From: an uncultured Clostridia bacterium
GTDB taxonomy: Bacteria; Bacillota; Clostridia; Oscillospirales; Oscillospiraceae
Direction: 5' to 3'
Assembly (NCBI GenBank): GCA_945946745.1
Contig: CAMEWZ010000120.1
Coordinates: 1 to 5,241, forward strand
Length of the DNA: 5,241 bases
Shown: one piece after another, positions 1 through 5,186 of the stretch
Numbering within the stretch: the stretch's first letter is position 1
Layout: each line of letters begins with the position of its first letter
Position numbers and translations under genes: made by a program
Notes under the pieces: generated by a model
Database searches by the model: none
Told to the model about the DNA's origin: nothing
The model's input: the letters and a program-made list of their open reading frames with translations, nothing else

Positions 1-739
1 TATATTCCGCAGTACCGAAAATCTCCATCAGCTCCTTGTTTTTGGAGGCCTCCCGGAGAATCTTCGCCATATCCCGGGCGGTGGTGACGGAGGTGCCGCC
101 GTCCACGCCGTGGACCGTGGCGAATTCTGTGCTGGTGCAGCCAATTTGCTTGGCCCACTGGTTCATCAGCAGCACAAAGCCCTGCCGGTTGCCGGAAATA
201 TGCTCCGCCAAGGCCACGGCCGCGTCGTTGGCGGATTTTAGCAGCAAAGCATAATATAAATCCTTGGCAGGGATCACTTCATCGCTGGTCAAATCAATCC
301 GCAGGGGGCTGACAGGAATTCGGCCCTTGATACCCGCGGCTACGGTGACGGTTTCATCCAGGCCGCAGTATTGCAGGGCAACTGCGGCAGTGACAATCTT
401 GGTCAGACTGCCCGGGGCGACCTTCAAATCGGGATTTATGGAATAGACCACGGTATCCGTATTTACCTCATACAAAAAGGCAGACTGGGCGGTATCCAGG
501 ATCCGGTCAGAGCCGCCCAGGGGAACCATACCCTCAATGGTGCGGCAGCCATTTTGGATACAGACCGTTCCAAAGGCAGCCTCTGTGGATTGGGGGGTAA
601 CAGCGGTGGCCTGCGTGGCAGGCGGTTCCGTTTCAGGAGCCGTTTGTGTGGTCTCATCCGCACTGGCAGGAAGGGCCAGCAGCTGAACCATCAGCGCCAG
701 ACACAGTAGATACAGAGAAAGGTGCTTCACTTTTTTCAT
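1..739 (-). CDS. dacF: D-alanyl-D-alanine carboxypeptidase (penicillin-binding protein, peptidase S11), N-terminal part
   Basis: Partial gene: 246 residues are visible and the reading frame runs open off the left edge of the window. The family removes the terminal D-Ala from peptidoglycan stem pentapeptides outside the membrane. Residues 1-27 form a signal peptide (MKK, a Leu-rich core, likely cleavage after ALPASA). A Thr/Pro/Glu-rich linker covers about 28-55. The catalytic domain follows with the active-site S-x-x-K motif as S111-L-T-K114 and the second motif S-x-N as S169-A-N171. The third motif (KTG) and any membrane-binding tail lie outside the window. Two details are unusual: the Ser is preceded by Pro-Gly rather than the common Pro-Ala, and about 50 extra residues with a cysteine pair (C60, C65) precede the catalytic domain. 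The ATG is preceded by GAGGG six bases upstream. It is transcribed divergently from the comEA-kinase operon. The family is secure; the dacF symbol (versus other dac paralogues) is less so. Confidence 0.92.
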   Translation of the reverse strand, partial: MKKVKHLSLYLLCLALMVQLLALPASADETTQTAPETEPPATQATAVTPQSTEAAFGTVCIQNGCRTIEGMVPLGGSDRILDTAQSAFLYEVNTDTVVYSINPDLKVAPGSLTKIVTAAVALQYCGLDETVTVAAGIKGRIPVSPLRIDLTSDEVIPAKDLYYALLLKSANDAAVALAEHISGNRQGFVLLMNQWAKQIGCTSTEFATVHGVDGGTSVTTARDMAKILREASKNKELMEIFGTAEY

Positions 740-745
740 ATTTTT

Positions 746-750
746 CCCTC
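746..750 (-). promoter_or_regulatory. Ribosome binding site of the carboxypeptidase gene
   Basis: On the minus strand this reads GAGGG, six bases before the ATG at 739. It supports that start, which also yields a well-formed signal peptide. Confidence 0.75.
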
Positions 751-758
751 AATATCCC

Positions 759-780
759 GTCGCCGGACTTGTCCGGCGGT
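759..780. promoter_or_regulatory. Perfect inverted repeat (possible operator or leader hairpin)
   Basis: The core at 761-768 (CGCCGGAC) is the exact reverse complement of 771-778 (GTCCGGCG), with two bases between the arms. As RNA it would fold as a 7-bp GC-rich stem with a four-base loop, extendable by two G-U pairs at the base in plus-strand RNA. It covers the -35 box of the rightward promoter. It also lies inside the 5' leader of the leftward carboxypeptidase transcript, about 10 bases upstream of its Shine-Dalgarno sequence. It could therefore be a DNA-binding site or an RNA structure. It has no T-run downstream on either strand, so it is not an intrinsic terminator. Confidence 0.55.
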
Positions 781-797
781 AAAAAATCGTGTATAAT
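769..797 (+). promoter_or_regulatory. Predicted sigma-A-type promoter for the comEA-kinase operon
   Basis: The -35 box TTGTCC (769-774) is separated by exactly 17 bases from a consensus -10 box TATAAT (792-797). Transcription would begin near 804, giving a leader of about 50 bases before the ATG at 853. The -35 overlaps the right arm of the inverted repeat at 761-778. This is a sequence prediction only. Confidence 0.6.
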
Positions 798-805
798 GTA
801 TGCAT

Positions 806-834
806 ATTATAACAGCTTTTTATCCTCTAGTCAA
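806..834 (-). promoter_or_regulatory. Predicted sigma-A-type promoter for the carboxypeptidase gene
   Basis: On the minus strand the -35 box is TTGACT (834-829), followed by a 17-base spacer and a consensus -10 box TATAAT (811-806). Transcription would start near 799, giving a leader of about 60 bases before the ATG at 739 that contains the inverted repeat. It is a better match to consensus than the opposing promoter and lies within the first ~30 bases of that promoter's transcribed region, so the two cannot both be occupied by RNA polymerase. Confidence 0.65.
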
Positions 835-852
835 TGCGGGAGGCGGTTTCCC

Positions 853-1233
853 ATGAAAAAACCCTGGCAATCCCTGCTTTTGGCTGCGACTGCCGTTTTT
901 CTGGCTTTTACCGCAGGGATCTATCTGGGCAGAAATCACAGCCGGGGCGGGGTATCCATCCAGGTTCCGGCAGCTATGCACAGCGCTCCCACTGCTCCGC
1001 TGGAAACGGCAAGCCCAACGACCCAGACCATTTCTTATCCCATCGACATCAACACCGCCAGCGCCGAGGAGCTGGAAACACTGCCTGGCATTGGTCGGAT
1101 ACTGGCCCGGCGAATCGTGGCCTTCCGGGAGGAAAACGGACGTTTTTCCCGATTGGAGGAGTTGATGCAGGTGGAGGGAATCGGAGAAAAGCGCATGGAG
1201 GAACTGCTGGAATACATTTGGATTGGAGAATAA
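853..1233 (+). CDS. comEA: ComEA-like helix-hairpin-helix DNA-binding protein, membrane-anchored
   Basis: A protein of 126 residues. ComEA proteins are membrane-bound double-stranded DNA receptors used in DNA uptake during transformation. Residues 6-25 form one hydrophobic N-terminal membrane segment, followed by a Pro/Thr/Ala-rich linker (about 36-60) and a ComEA-type helix-hairpin-helix domain at 64-124. That domain shows the typical opening INTAS (66-70), a first hairpin around LPGIG (77-81) and a second around VEGIG (107-111). It is shorter than Bacillus ComEA (about 200 residues) because the domain between anchor and helix-hairpin-helix is missing. The ATG at 853 was chosen because GGGAGG lies nine bases upstream and the anchor begins right after it; the frame stays open further upstream, but only antisense to the carboxypeptidase gene. 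It is first in the operon, three bases ahead of the response regulator. A general nucleoid or envelope DNA-binding role is possible if the organism is not transformable. Confidence 0.85.
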   Translation: MKKPWQSLLLAATAVFLAFTAGIYLGRNHSRGGVSIQVPAAMHSAPTAPLETASPTTQTISYPIDINTASAEELETLPGIGRILARRIVAFREENGRFSRLEELMQVEGIGEKRMEELLEYIWIGE

Positions 1234-1236
1234 ACG

Positions 1237-1920
1237 ATGAAGATATTGGTTGTAGATGACGAGGCCCTGTTGGTCAAGGGGATCCGATTCAATTTACAGA
1301 ACGAGGGGTACGATGTGATCACCGGCTCGGATGGCCTGGAGGCCGTACACCTGGTGCAGGAGCAATCCCCGGATCTGGTGGTGCTGGACGTGATGATGCC
1401 CAATATGGACGGCTTGACCGCCTGCGCCAAAATCCGGGAATTTTCCAACATTCCCATCATCCTGCTCACCGCCAAGGCCGACGACATGGACAAACTCATC
1501 GGCTTTGACCACGGCGCGGACGATTATCTGACGAAGCCCTTCAACATTTTGGAGCTGAAGGCCCGGATTCGGGCGCTGCTGCGCCGGGCAGGCACGGTTC
1601 AAGAGAAGCAGACCCCGGGCAACACGCTGACCATTGGCAGCATCTCCCTGGATCTGGATGCCCGGAACGCCTACCGCAGCGGGGTGCTGGTGGATCTGAC
1701 CGCCAAGGAATTTGATGTCATTGAATTTCTCATGCGCAATCCCAACCGGGTCTATTCCCGGGAGGCGCTGCTGGATACCATCTGGGCCTATGAATACCGC
1801 AGCGATATCCGCACGGTGGACGTACACATCCGCCGCCTGCGGGAAAAGCTGGAGGAGAACCCGGCGGAGCCAAAATATATTTTAACGAAGTGGGGCGTTG
1901 GTTATTACTTCCGAAAATAA
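1237..1920 (+). CDS. Response regulator, OmpR/PhoB family (receiver plus winged helix)
   Basis: A full-length protein of 227 residues, typical for the family, acting in the cytoplasm as the DNA-binding partner of the histidine kinase encoded next. The receiver domain covers about 1-118 with the acidic pocket D7/D8, phospho-acceptor D51 (in VVLDVMMP), the switch residue T78 and the conserved K100 (in LTKPF). The C-terminal winged-helix DNA-binding domain covers about 128-226, with the family pattern LTAKEFD, a recognition-helix region RTVDVHIRRLREKL and a terminal GVGYYF hairpin. The nearest well-known relatives by pattern are PhoP/WalR/PhoB-type regulators, but I cannot assign an orthologue. 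The start codon is three bases after the comEA stop, with GGAG inside the comEA end acting as ribosome binding site. Its target genes are not shown by sequence; the divergent promoter region at 740-852 is a plausible site of action (inference). Confidence 0.95.
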   Translation: MKILVVDDEALLVKGIRFNLQNEGYDVITGSDGLEAVHLVQEQSPDLVVLDVMMPNMDGLTACAKIREFSNIPIILLTAKADDMDKLIGFDHGADDYLTKPFNILELKARIRALLRRAGTVQEKQTPGNTLTIGSISLDLDARNAYRSGVLVDLTAKEFDVIEFLMRNPNRVYSREALLDTIWAYEYRSDIRTVDVHIRRLREKLEENPAEPKYILTKWGVGYYFRK

Positions 1921-3337
1921 GAAAGCCGCCGGACGCGGCTATGGAAAAACACAATTCCGTTATGGCATGACCTATGTGGCAATCACCTTTGTGGTGCTGT
2001 TGGTTTTAAACGCGTACTGCTCCAAAACCTGTCAGCAGCTGTTTTATGAGAGCAAAAAGGCATCCCTGGTGGAAAAGTGCCTGCTGGCGTCGGACGAGAT
2101 CAGCACATTGGACGTGCTGAATCCCACCACGGTCAAAACCATGGTCGGCCAGATCGAAAGCTTAAAGGTCACCCGGTTGATTGTGACGGATCAAAGTGGA
2201 AACGCCCTGTATGACAGCAGCGGCGCCTCCCCCGGCACCTATTTCCTGTTTCCGGAGATTCTCACCGCCATCCAGGGCTATGACGTGTGCTCCTGGAACT
2301 ACAGCAGCGGCGTCATCGATGCCCGGGCCGCTACGCCGGTGGTGTATTCCGGTACGGTGGTGGGCTGCGTGTACATGACGGAATACGATGCCACCCAAGG
2401 TGCGCTGATTCAGTCCATGCAGATGACCGTTTTGCGGATCACCCTGCTGCTGCTGTTCATTGTGACGGTTTTCACGCTGCTGTTCTCCAACACCTTTTCC
2501 CGGCGCTTAAACCGGATCATGACCTCCATGCGGATCATCCAGGAGGGAGACTATTCCCACAAGGTCAACATGGGCGGTAACGATGAGCTGACCATTCTCG
2601 GAAACGAATTCAACGATCTGACGGAGCGGCTGAAAACCTCCGAGGAAAAACGGAGCCGGTTCGTCTCCGACGCGTCCCATGAGCTGAAAACACCCCTGGC
2701 CTCCATCAAGCTGCTGACGGATTCCATTTTGCAAAACGATATGGACGCGGACACCATGAAGGAATTTGTGGGCGACATCGGCGCGGAGGCGGAGCGGCTG
2801 AACCGGATGACCGCAAAGCTGCTGTCGCTGACCAAGGCGGAGGGCGCGGCCAGCGAGGAAAGCGAGATCATTTACATGGCGCCTACCGTGCGCCGGGTAG
2901 CCCGGATGCTGCGGCAGAATGCCTTGCAGGCGGGCGTCACCTTCCAGTTGGAGCTGGAGCAGGACAGCCCAGTGCTGATCCTGGAGGATGACCTGTATCA
3001 GATCATCTTCAACTTGATGGAAAACGGCATCAAATATAACGTCCCCGGGGGTTCCCTCACCGTGCAGCTGCTGCGGGAGGAGGACAACGCCCTTCTGCGG
3101 GTCAGCGATACCGGCATGGGCATTCCGGAGGAGGCCATTGCCCACATTTTTGAGCGGTTCTATCGGGTGGACAAAGCCCGCTCCCGGGCAACCGGCGGCA
3201 GCGGTCTGGGCTTGTCCATTGTCAGAACCATCGTTCAGCGCAATCGGGGCGAAATTCAGGTTACCAGCGTTCTGGGCAAGGGAACAACCTTCACCGTTAC
3301 CTTCCCGGCCTTCGATACGGAGGTGGACAAAACATGA
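1898..3337 (+). CDS. Sensor histidine kinase (membrane-bound, HAMP, HisKA, HATPase)
   Basis: A protein of 479 residues if started at the TTG; partner of the preceding response regulator. The first membrane helix is at about 24-40, an extracytoplasmic sensor region at about 41-176 (Cache-like pattern ATPVVYSGTVVGCVY at 145-159), and the second helix at about 177-198. HAMP follows at about 199-250. The phosphorylated histidine is H261 in SHELKTPL. The ATP-binding domain has the N box (N372/N376), G1 box DTGMGIP (404-410), F box FERFYRV (418-424) and G2 box GGSGLGLS (433-440). All catalytic motifs are intact, so it should be active. The start is uncertain. The TTG at 1898 overlaps the regulator gene by 23 bases and lacks a well-spaced ribosome binding site. 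The next in-frame start, ATG at 1967 (residue 24), also lacks one. An ATG at 1941 is out of frame by one base. The ligand is unknown. Confidence 0.95.
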   Translation: MVITSENKKAAGRGYGKTQFRYGMTYVAITFVVLLVLNAYCSKTCQQLFYESKKASLVEKCLLASDEISTLDVLNPTTVKTMVGQIESLKVTRLIVTDQSGNALYDSSGASPGTYFLFPEILTAIQGYDVCSWNYSSGVIDARAATPVVYSGTVVGCVYMTEYDATQGALIQSMQMTVLRITLLLLFIVTVFTLLFSNTFSRRLNRIMTSMRIIQEGDYSHKVNMGGNDELTILGNEFNDLTERLKTSEEKRSRFVSDASHELKTPLASIKLLTDSILQNDMDADTMKEFVGDIGAEAERLNRMTAKLLSLTKAEGAASEESEIIYMAPTVRRVARMLRQNALQAGVTFQLELEQDSPVLILEDDLYQIIFNLMENGIKYNVPGGSLTVQLLREEDNALLRVSDTGMGIPEEAIAHIFERFYRVDKARSRATGGSGLGLSIVRTIVQRNRGEIQVTSVLGKGTTFTVTFPAFDTEVDKT

Positions 3338-3828
3338 AGCGCATTCTTCCCCTAATCTTGGCTGCTCTGGTTTTCGTTTCCGGCTGCAATCTCTCTGCCG
3401 AGCGGATGAAGGAGCCGGTCACCTTTTACTATGTCCGTTCCGGCTTTGCCGCGGATATGTCCCAGGTGATCGGTACCGAGCAGCGGGAGGCATCCGGCCA
3501 TCGGGGGGATCTGAGCTATTTGCTGGCCCTGTATCTCATGGGGCCATCCCAGGAGGGACTGGCCACTCCCCTGCCCAAGGGTACCCGGATTGTTTTGGTA
3601 GAAGAGAAAGCAAGCGGGATTCAATTGAAGCTGTCCGATACGGAGGAAACCATGACGGACGCGGAATTCTCCCTGGCCTGTGCCTGTTTGTCGCTGACCT
3701 GCATGGACTTAACCGGCGCGGAGCGCGTCACCATTCTCAGCGGAAACCGCACGGTGACCATGACCCGGGAGAATCTGGAACTATATGACAGCGGCTCTAC
3801 GGCCGCGGCAACGGAGGAAACCAAATGA
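3334..3828 (+). CDS. GerMN-domain lipoprotein
   Basis: A protein of 164 residues. The N-terminus is a lipoprotein signal peptide: MKR, a hydrophobic core and the lipobox V15-S-G-C18, so Cys18 would be lipidated and the protein anchored on the outer face of the membrane. The rest (about 28-150) fits a single GerMN domain: an opening strand VTFYYVR, a central helix YLLALYLMGP followed by the characteristic G-L-A-T-P-L-P-K-G-T run (75-84), then a strand with IQLKLSD and the late helix/strand region ending in GAERVTILSGNR. GerMN domains occur in the spore germination protein GerM and in actinobacterial LpqB. The ATG overlaps the kinase stop as ATGA, with GGAGGTGG 8-15 bases upstream, which implies translational coupling to the kinase. 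It may be an accessory sensor subunit of that kinase (inference). I do not call it gerM because that protein carries two such domains. Confidence 0.85.
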   Translation: MKRILPLILAALVFVSGCNLSAERMKEPVTFYYVRSGFAADMSQVIGTEQREASGHRGDLSYLLALYLMGPSQEGLATPLPKGTRIVLVEEKASGIQLKLSDTEETMTDAEFSLACACLSLTCMDLTGAERVTILSGNRTVTMTRENLELYDSGSTAAATEETK

Positions 3829-4583
3829 AATGCATTTCCTGGAACGTAAACGGTCTGAGAGCCTGCCTTACAAAAGGCTTTCAAGCGTATTTTGATTCGA
3901 TGGACGCGGACTTTTTCTGCTTGCAGGAGACGAAATTGCAGGAGGGGCAGGTAAGCCTTCCCCTGCCGGGCTACAGTCAGTTCTGGAACTACGCCCAGAA
4001 AAAGGGCTATTCTGGCACCGCCATTTTTGCCAAGGAGGCGCCTTTGTCCGTTACATACGGCCTTGGCGTGGAGGAGCTGGACACCGAAGGGCGGCTGATT
4101 ACCCTGGAATACCCGGACTTTTTCCTGGTGACCTGCTATACCCCCAATGCCCAGCAGGGCCTGGCCCGGATCGACCACCGGCTGAAATGGGACGATGCCT
4201 TCCGGGCGTATCTTCTCCGGCTGGACGAAAAGAAGCCCGTCATCGCCTGCGGGGATCTGAACGTAGCCCACCAGGAGATCGACCTAAAAAACCCCGCCTC
4301 CAACCGGGGCAACGCGGGCTTCTCCGATGAGGAGCGGGAGAGCTTCGGCAAGCTCCTGGATGCGGGCTTTACCGACACCTTCCGCTACCGCAATCCGGAG
4401 GCCACGGGGGTATATAGCTGGTGGAGCTACCGCTTCAACGCCCGGAAGAACAACGCGGGCTGGCGCATCGACTATTTTTTGGTATCCAACCGGATTGCGG
4501 AAAAGATCACGGCTACGCCGATTTATTCGGACGTGCTGGGCTCCGACCACTGCCCGGTGGGGTTGGAAATCGCCCTTTCCTAG
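3825..4583 (+). CDS. exoA: Exodeoxyribonuclease III / AP endonuclease
   Basis: Full-length at 252 residues, matching the ExoA/Xth family. The enzyme cuts the backbone 5' to abasic sites in base excision repair and degrades one strand from 3' ends; it acts in the cytoplasm on DNA and needs a divalent metal. Catalytic and metal-binding residues are all visible: N7 (in SWNVNGLRA), E35 (in LQETK), Y105 (in CYTPNA), D144 and N146 (in GDLNVAH), D216 (in RIDYF) and the terminal D241-H242 pair (in GSDHCPV). The start overlaps the lipoprotein stop by four bases (ATGA), with a clear GGAGG seven bases upstream, so it is translationally coupled and is the last gene of the operon. A strong hairpin follows at once. 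The family assignment is near certain; the link to signalling is only positional. Confidence 0.97.
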   Translation: MKCISWNVNGLRACLTKGFQAYFDSMDADFFCLQETKLQEGQVSLPLPGYSQFWNYAQKKGYSGTAIFAKEAPLSVTYGLGVEELDTEGRLITLEYPDFFLVTCYTPNAQQGLARIDHRLKWDDAFRAYLLRLDEKKPVIACGDLNVAHQEIDLKNPASNRGNAGFSDEERESFGKLLDAGFTDTFRYRNPEATGVYSWWSYRFNARKNNAGWRIDYFLVSNRIAEKITATPIYSDVLGSDHCPVGLEIALS

Positions 4584-4597
4584 TCGGATAGACAGAA

Positions 4598-4650
4598 ATC
4601 CCTGCAACGGTGAATCTTCTGCTTTACCATTGCAGGGATATTATTAATCT
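4598..4650. terminator. Hairpin terminator at the operon end, probably bidirectional
   Basis: The arms 4598-4607 (ATCCCTGCAA) and 4630-4639 (TTGCAGGGAT) are perfect reverse complements. Inside them, GGTGAA (4609-4614) pairs with TTTACC (4623-4628), including one G-U pair, after a C/A mismatch, leaving an eight-base loop. On the plus strand an A/T-rich tail without a perfect T-run follows. On the minus strand the sequence after the stem is TTTCTGTCT. It sits between convergent genes, 14 bases past the exoA stop and 11 bases past the stop of the minus-strand gene, so it probably serves both. Confidence 0.75.
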
Positions 4651-5148
4651 TTATTCAACTGTTATCACAATGCCACTGACAATCTGCCTTTCTTCCTCAG
4701 CGGAGATCTGCGTCCTGTCAAACCAAAGATCACATCCTGAATAATACGCCATGAATAAGTAATGCATAAACTCCTGCTCGTCGTTCCCAAACCATACTTG
4801 TCTTTCCGCATACAGGCAAGAGGACATCGTCTTGGCATATGAAGAATCGTCAACTTCTTTCACACCAGCTTTTTTTAGCATATCCCAATACACTTTACCT
4901 TGTTCCTGCGGTGTTGTGGTATATACTTCCTTCGGTATGTTAAAAGGGATAATTCCTCCGATCTTCTTGCCGTCAAGATAAAGTGTCTTTCCATTGGCCG
5001 CATTCTCCACAGATATGGTTTCTGGCAGCTGCGCGAGAACCTCATTCATAACATCTGTTAATGGCTTCTTATTGTGTATAGACTTAATCGCCAGAATCAT
5101 CAACAGGGCACATAGAATACAGAAGATATATTTTGTATATTTTTTCAT
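4651..5148 (-). CDS. Hypothetical membrane-anchored protein
   Basis: A protein of 165 residues that I do not recognise. Residues 1-6 are Lys/Tyr-rich and residues 7-24 are strongly hydrophobic, so it is either membrane-anchored by its N-terminus or secreted. The remainder (about 25-165) is soluble and mixed in charge. It has a small beta-like stretch (GKTLYLDGKKIGG, 53-65) and an aromatic-rich core at 118-143 (VWFGNDEQEFMHYLFMAYY, then CDLWF). No catalytic motif, lipobox or zinc site stands out. Base composition and codons are clearly AT-richer than the operon to its left (for example ATA, TTA and AAA codons), suggesting a separate origin. The ATG at 5148 has no Shine-Dalgarno sequence in front of it. 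The upstream bases 5149-5186 are very AT-rich and I see no convincing promoter there. It ends 11 bases from the shared hairpin. Confidence 0.7.
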   Translation of the reverse strand: MKKYTKYIFCILCALLMILAIKSIHNKKPLTDVMNEVLAQLPETISVENAANGKTLYLDGKKIGGIIPFNIPKEVYTTTPQEQGKVYWDMLKKAGVKEVDDSSYAKTMSSCLYAERQVWFGNDEQEFMHYLFMAYYSGCDLWFDRTQISAEEERQIVSGIVITVE

Positions 5149-5186
5149 TTTAAAAGATATGTACTAATGACCAATACAATTTTAAT

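Noticed and set aside
759..780. Intrinsic terminator at the inverted repeat.
   Set aside because: No T-run follows the stem on either strand; the plus strand has an A-run after it.
792..811. TATAAT...ATTATA inverted repeat as a separate operator.
   Set aside because: The arms are simply the two facing -10 boxes; no additional structure is needed to explain the symmetry.
646..852. Upstream extension of the comEA frame (open from 646).
   Set aside because: It runs antisense to the carboxypeptidase signal-peptide region and through both promoters; the ATG at 853 has GGGAGG and starts a clean membrane anchor.
1294..1827. Long minus-strand open frame inside the response regulator.
   Set aside because: It is a shadow of a GC-rich gene; the plus-strand frame carries all receiver and winged-helix motifs.
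1941..1970. Nine-codon leader peptide (MEKHNSVMA) overlapping the internal kinase ATG.
   Set aside because: It has no ribosome binding site and is better explained as a one-base shift of the kinase N-terminus; reported under the kinase start instead.
2507..3145. Long minus-strand open frame inside the histidine kinase.
   Set aside because: It is antisense to the HAMP, HisKA and ATP-binding motifs, with no ribosome binding site or recognisable domain.
3621..4271. Minus-strand open frame across the lipoprotein/exoA junction.
   Set aside because: It is antisense to two well-supported genes and shows no family pattern.
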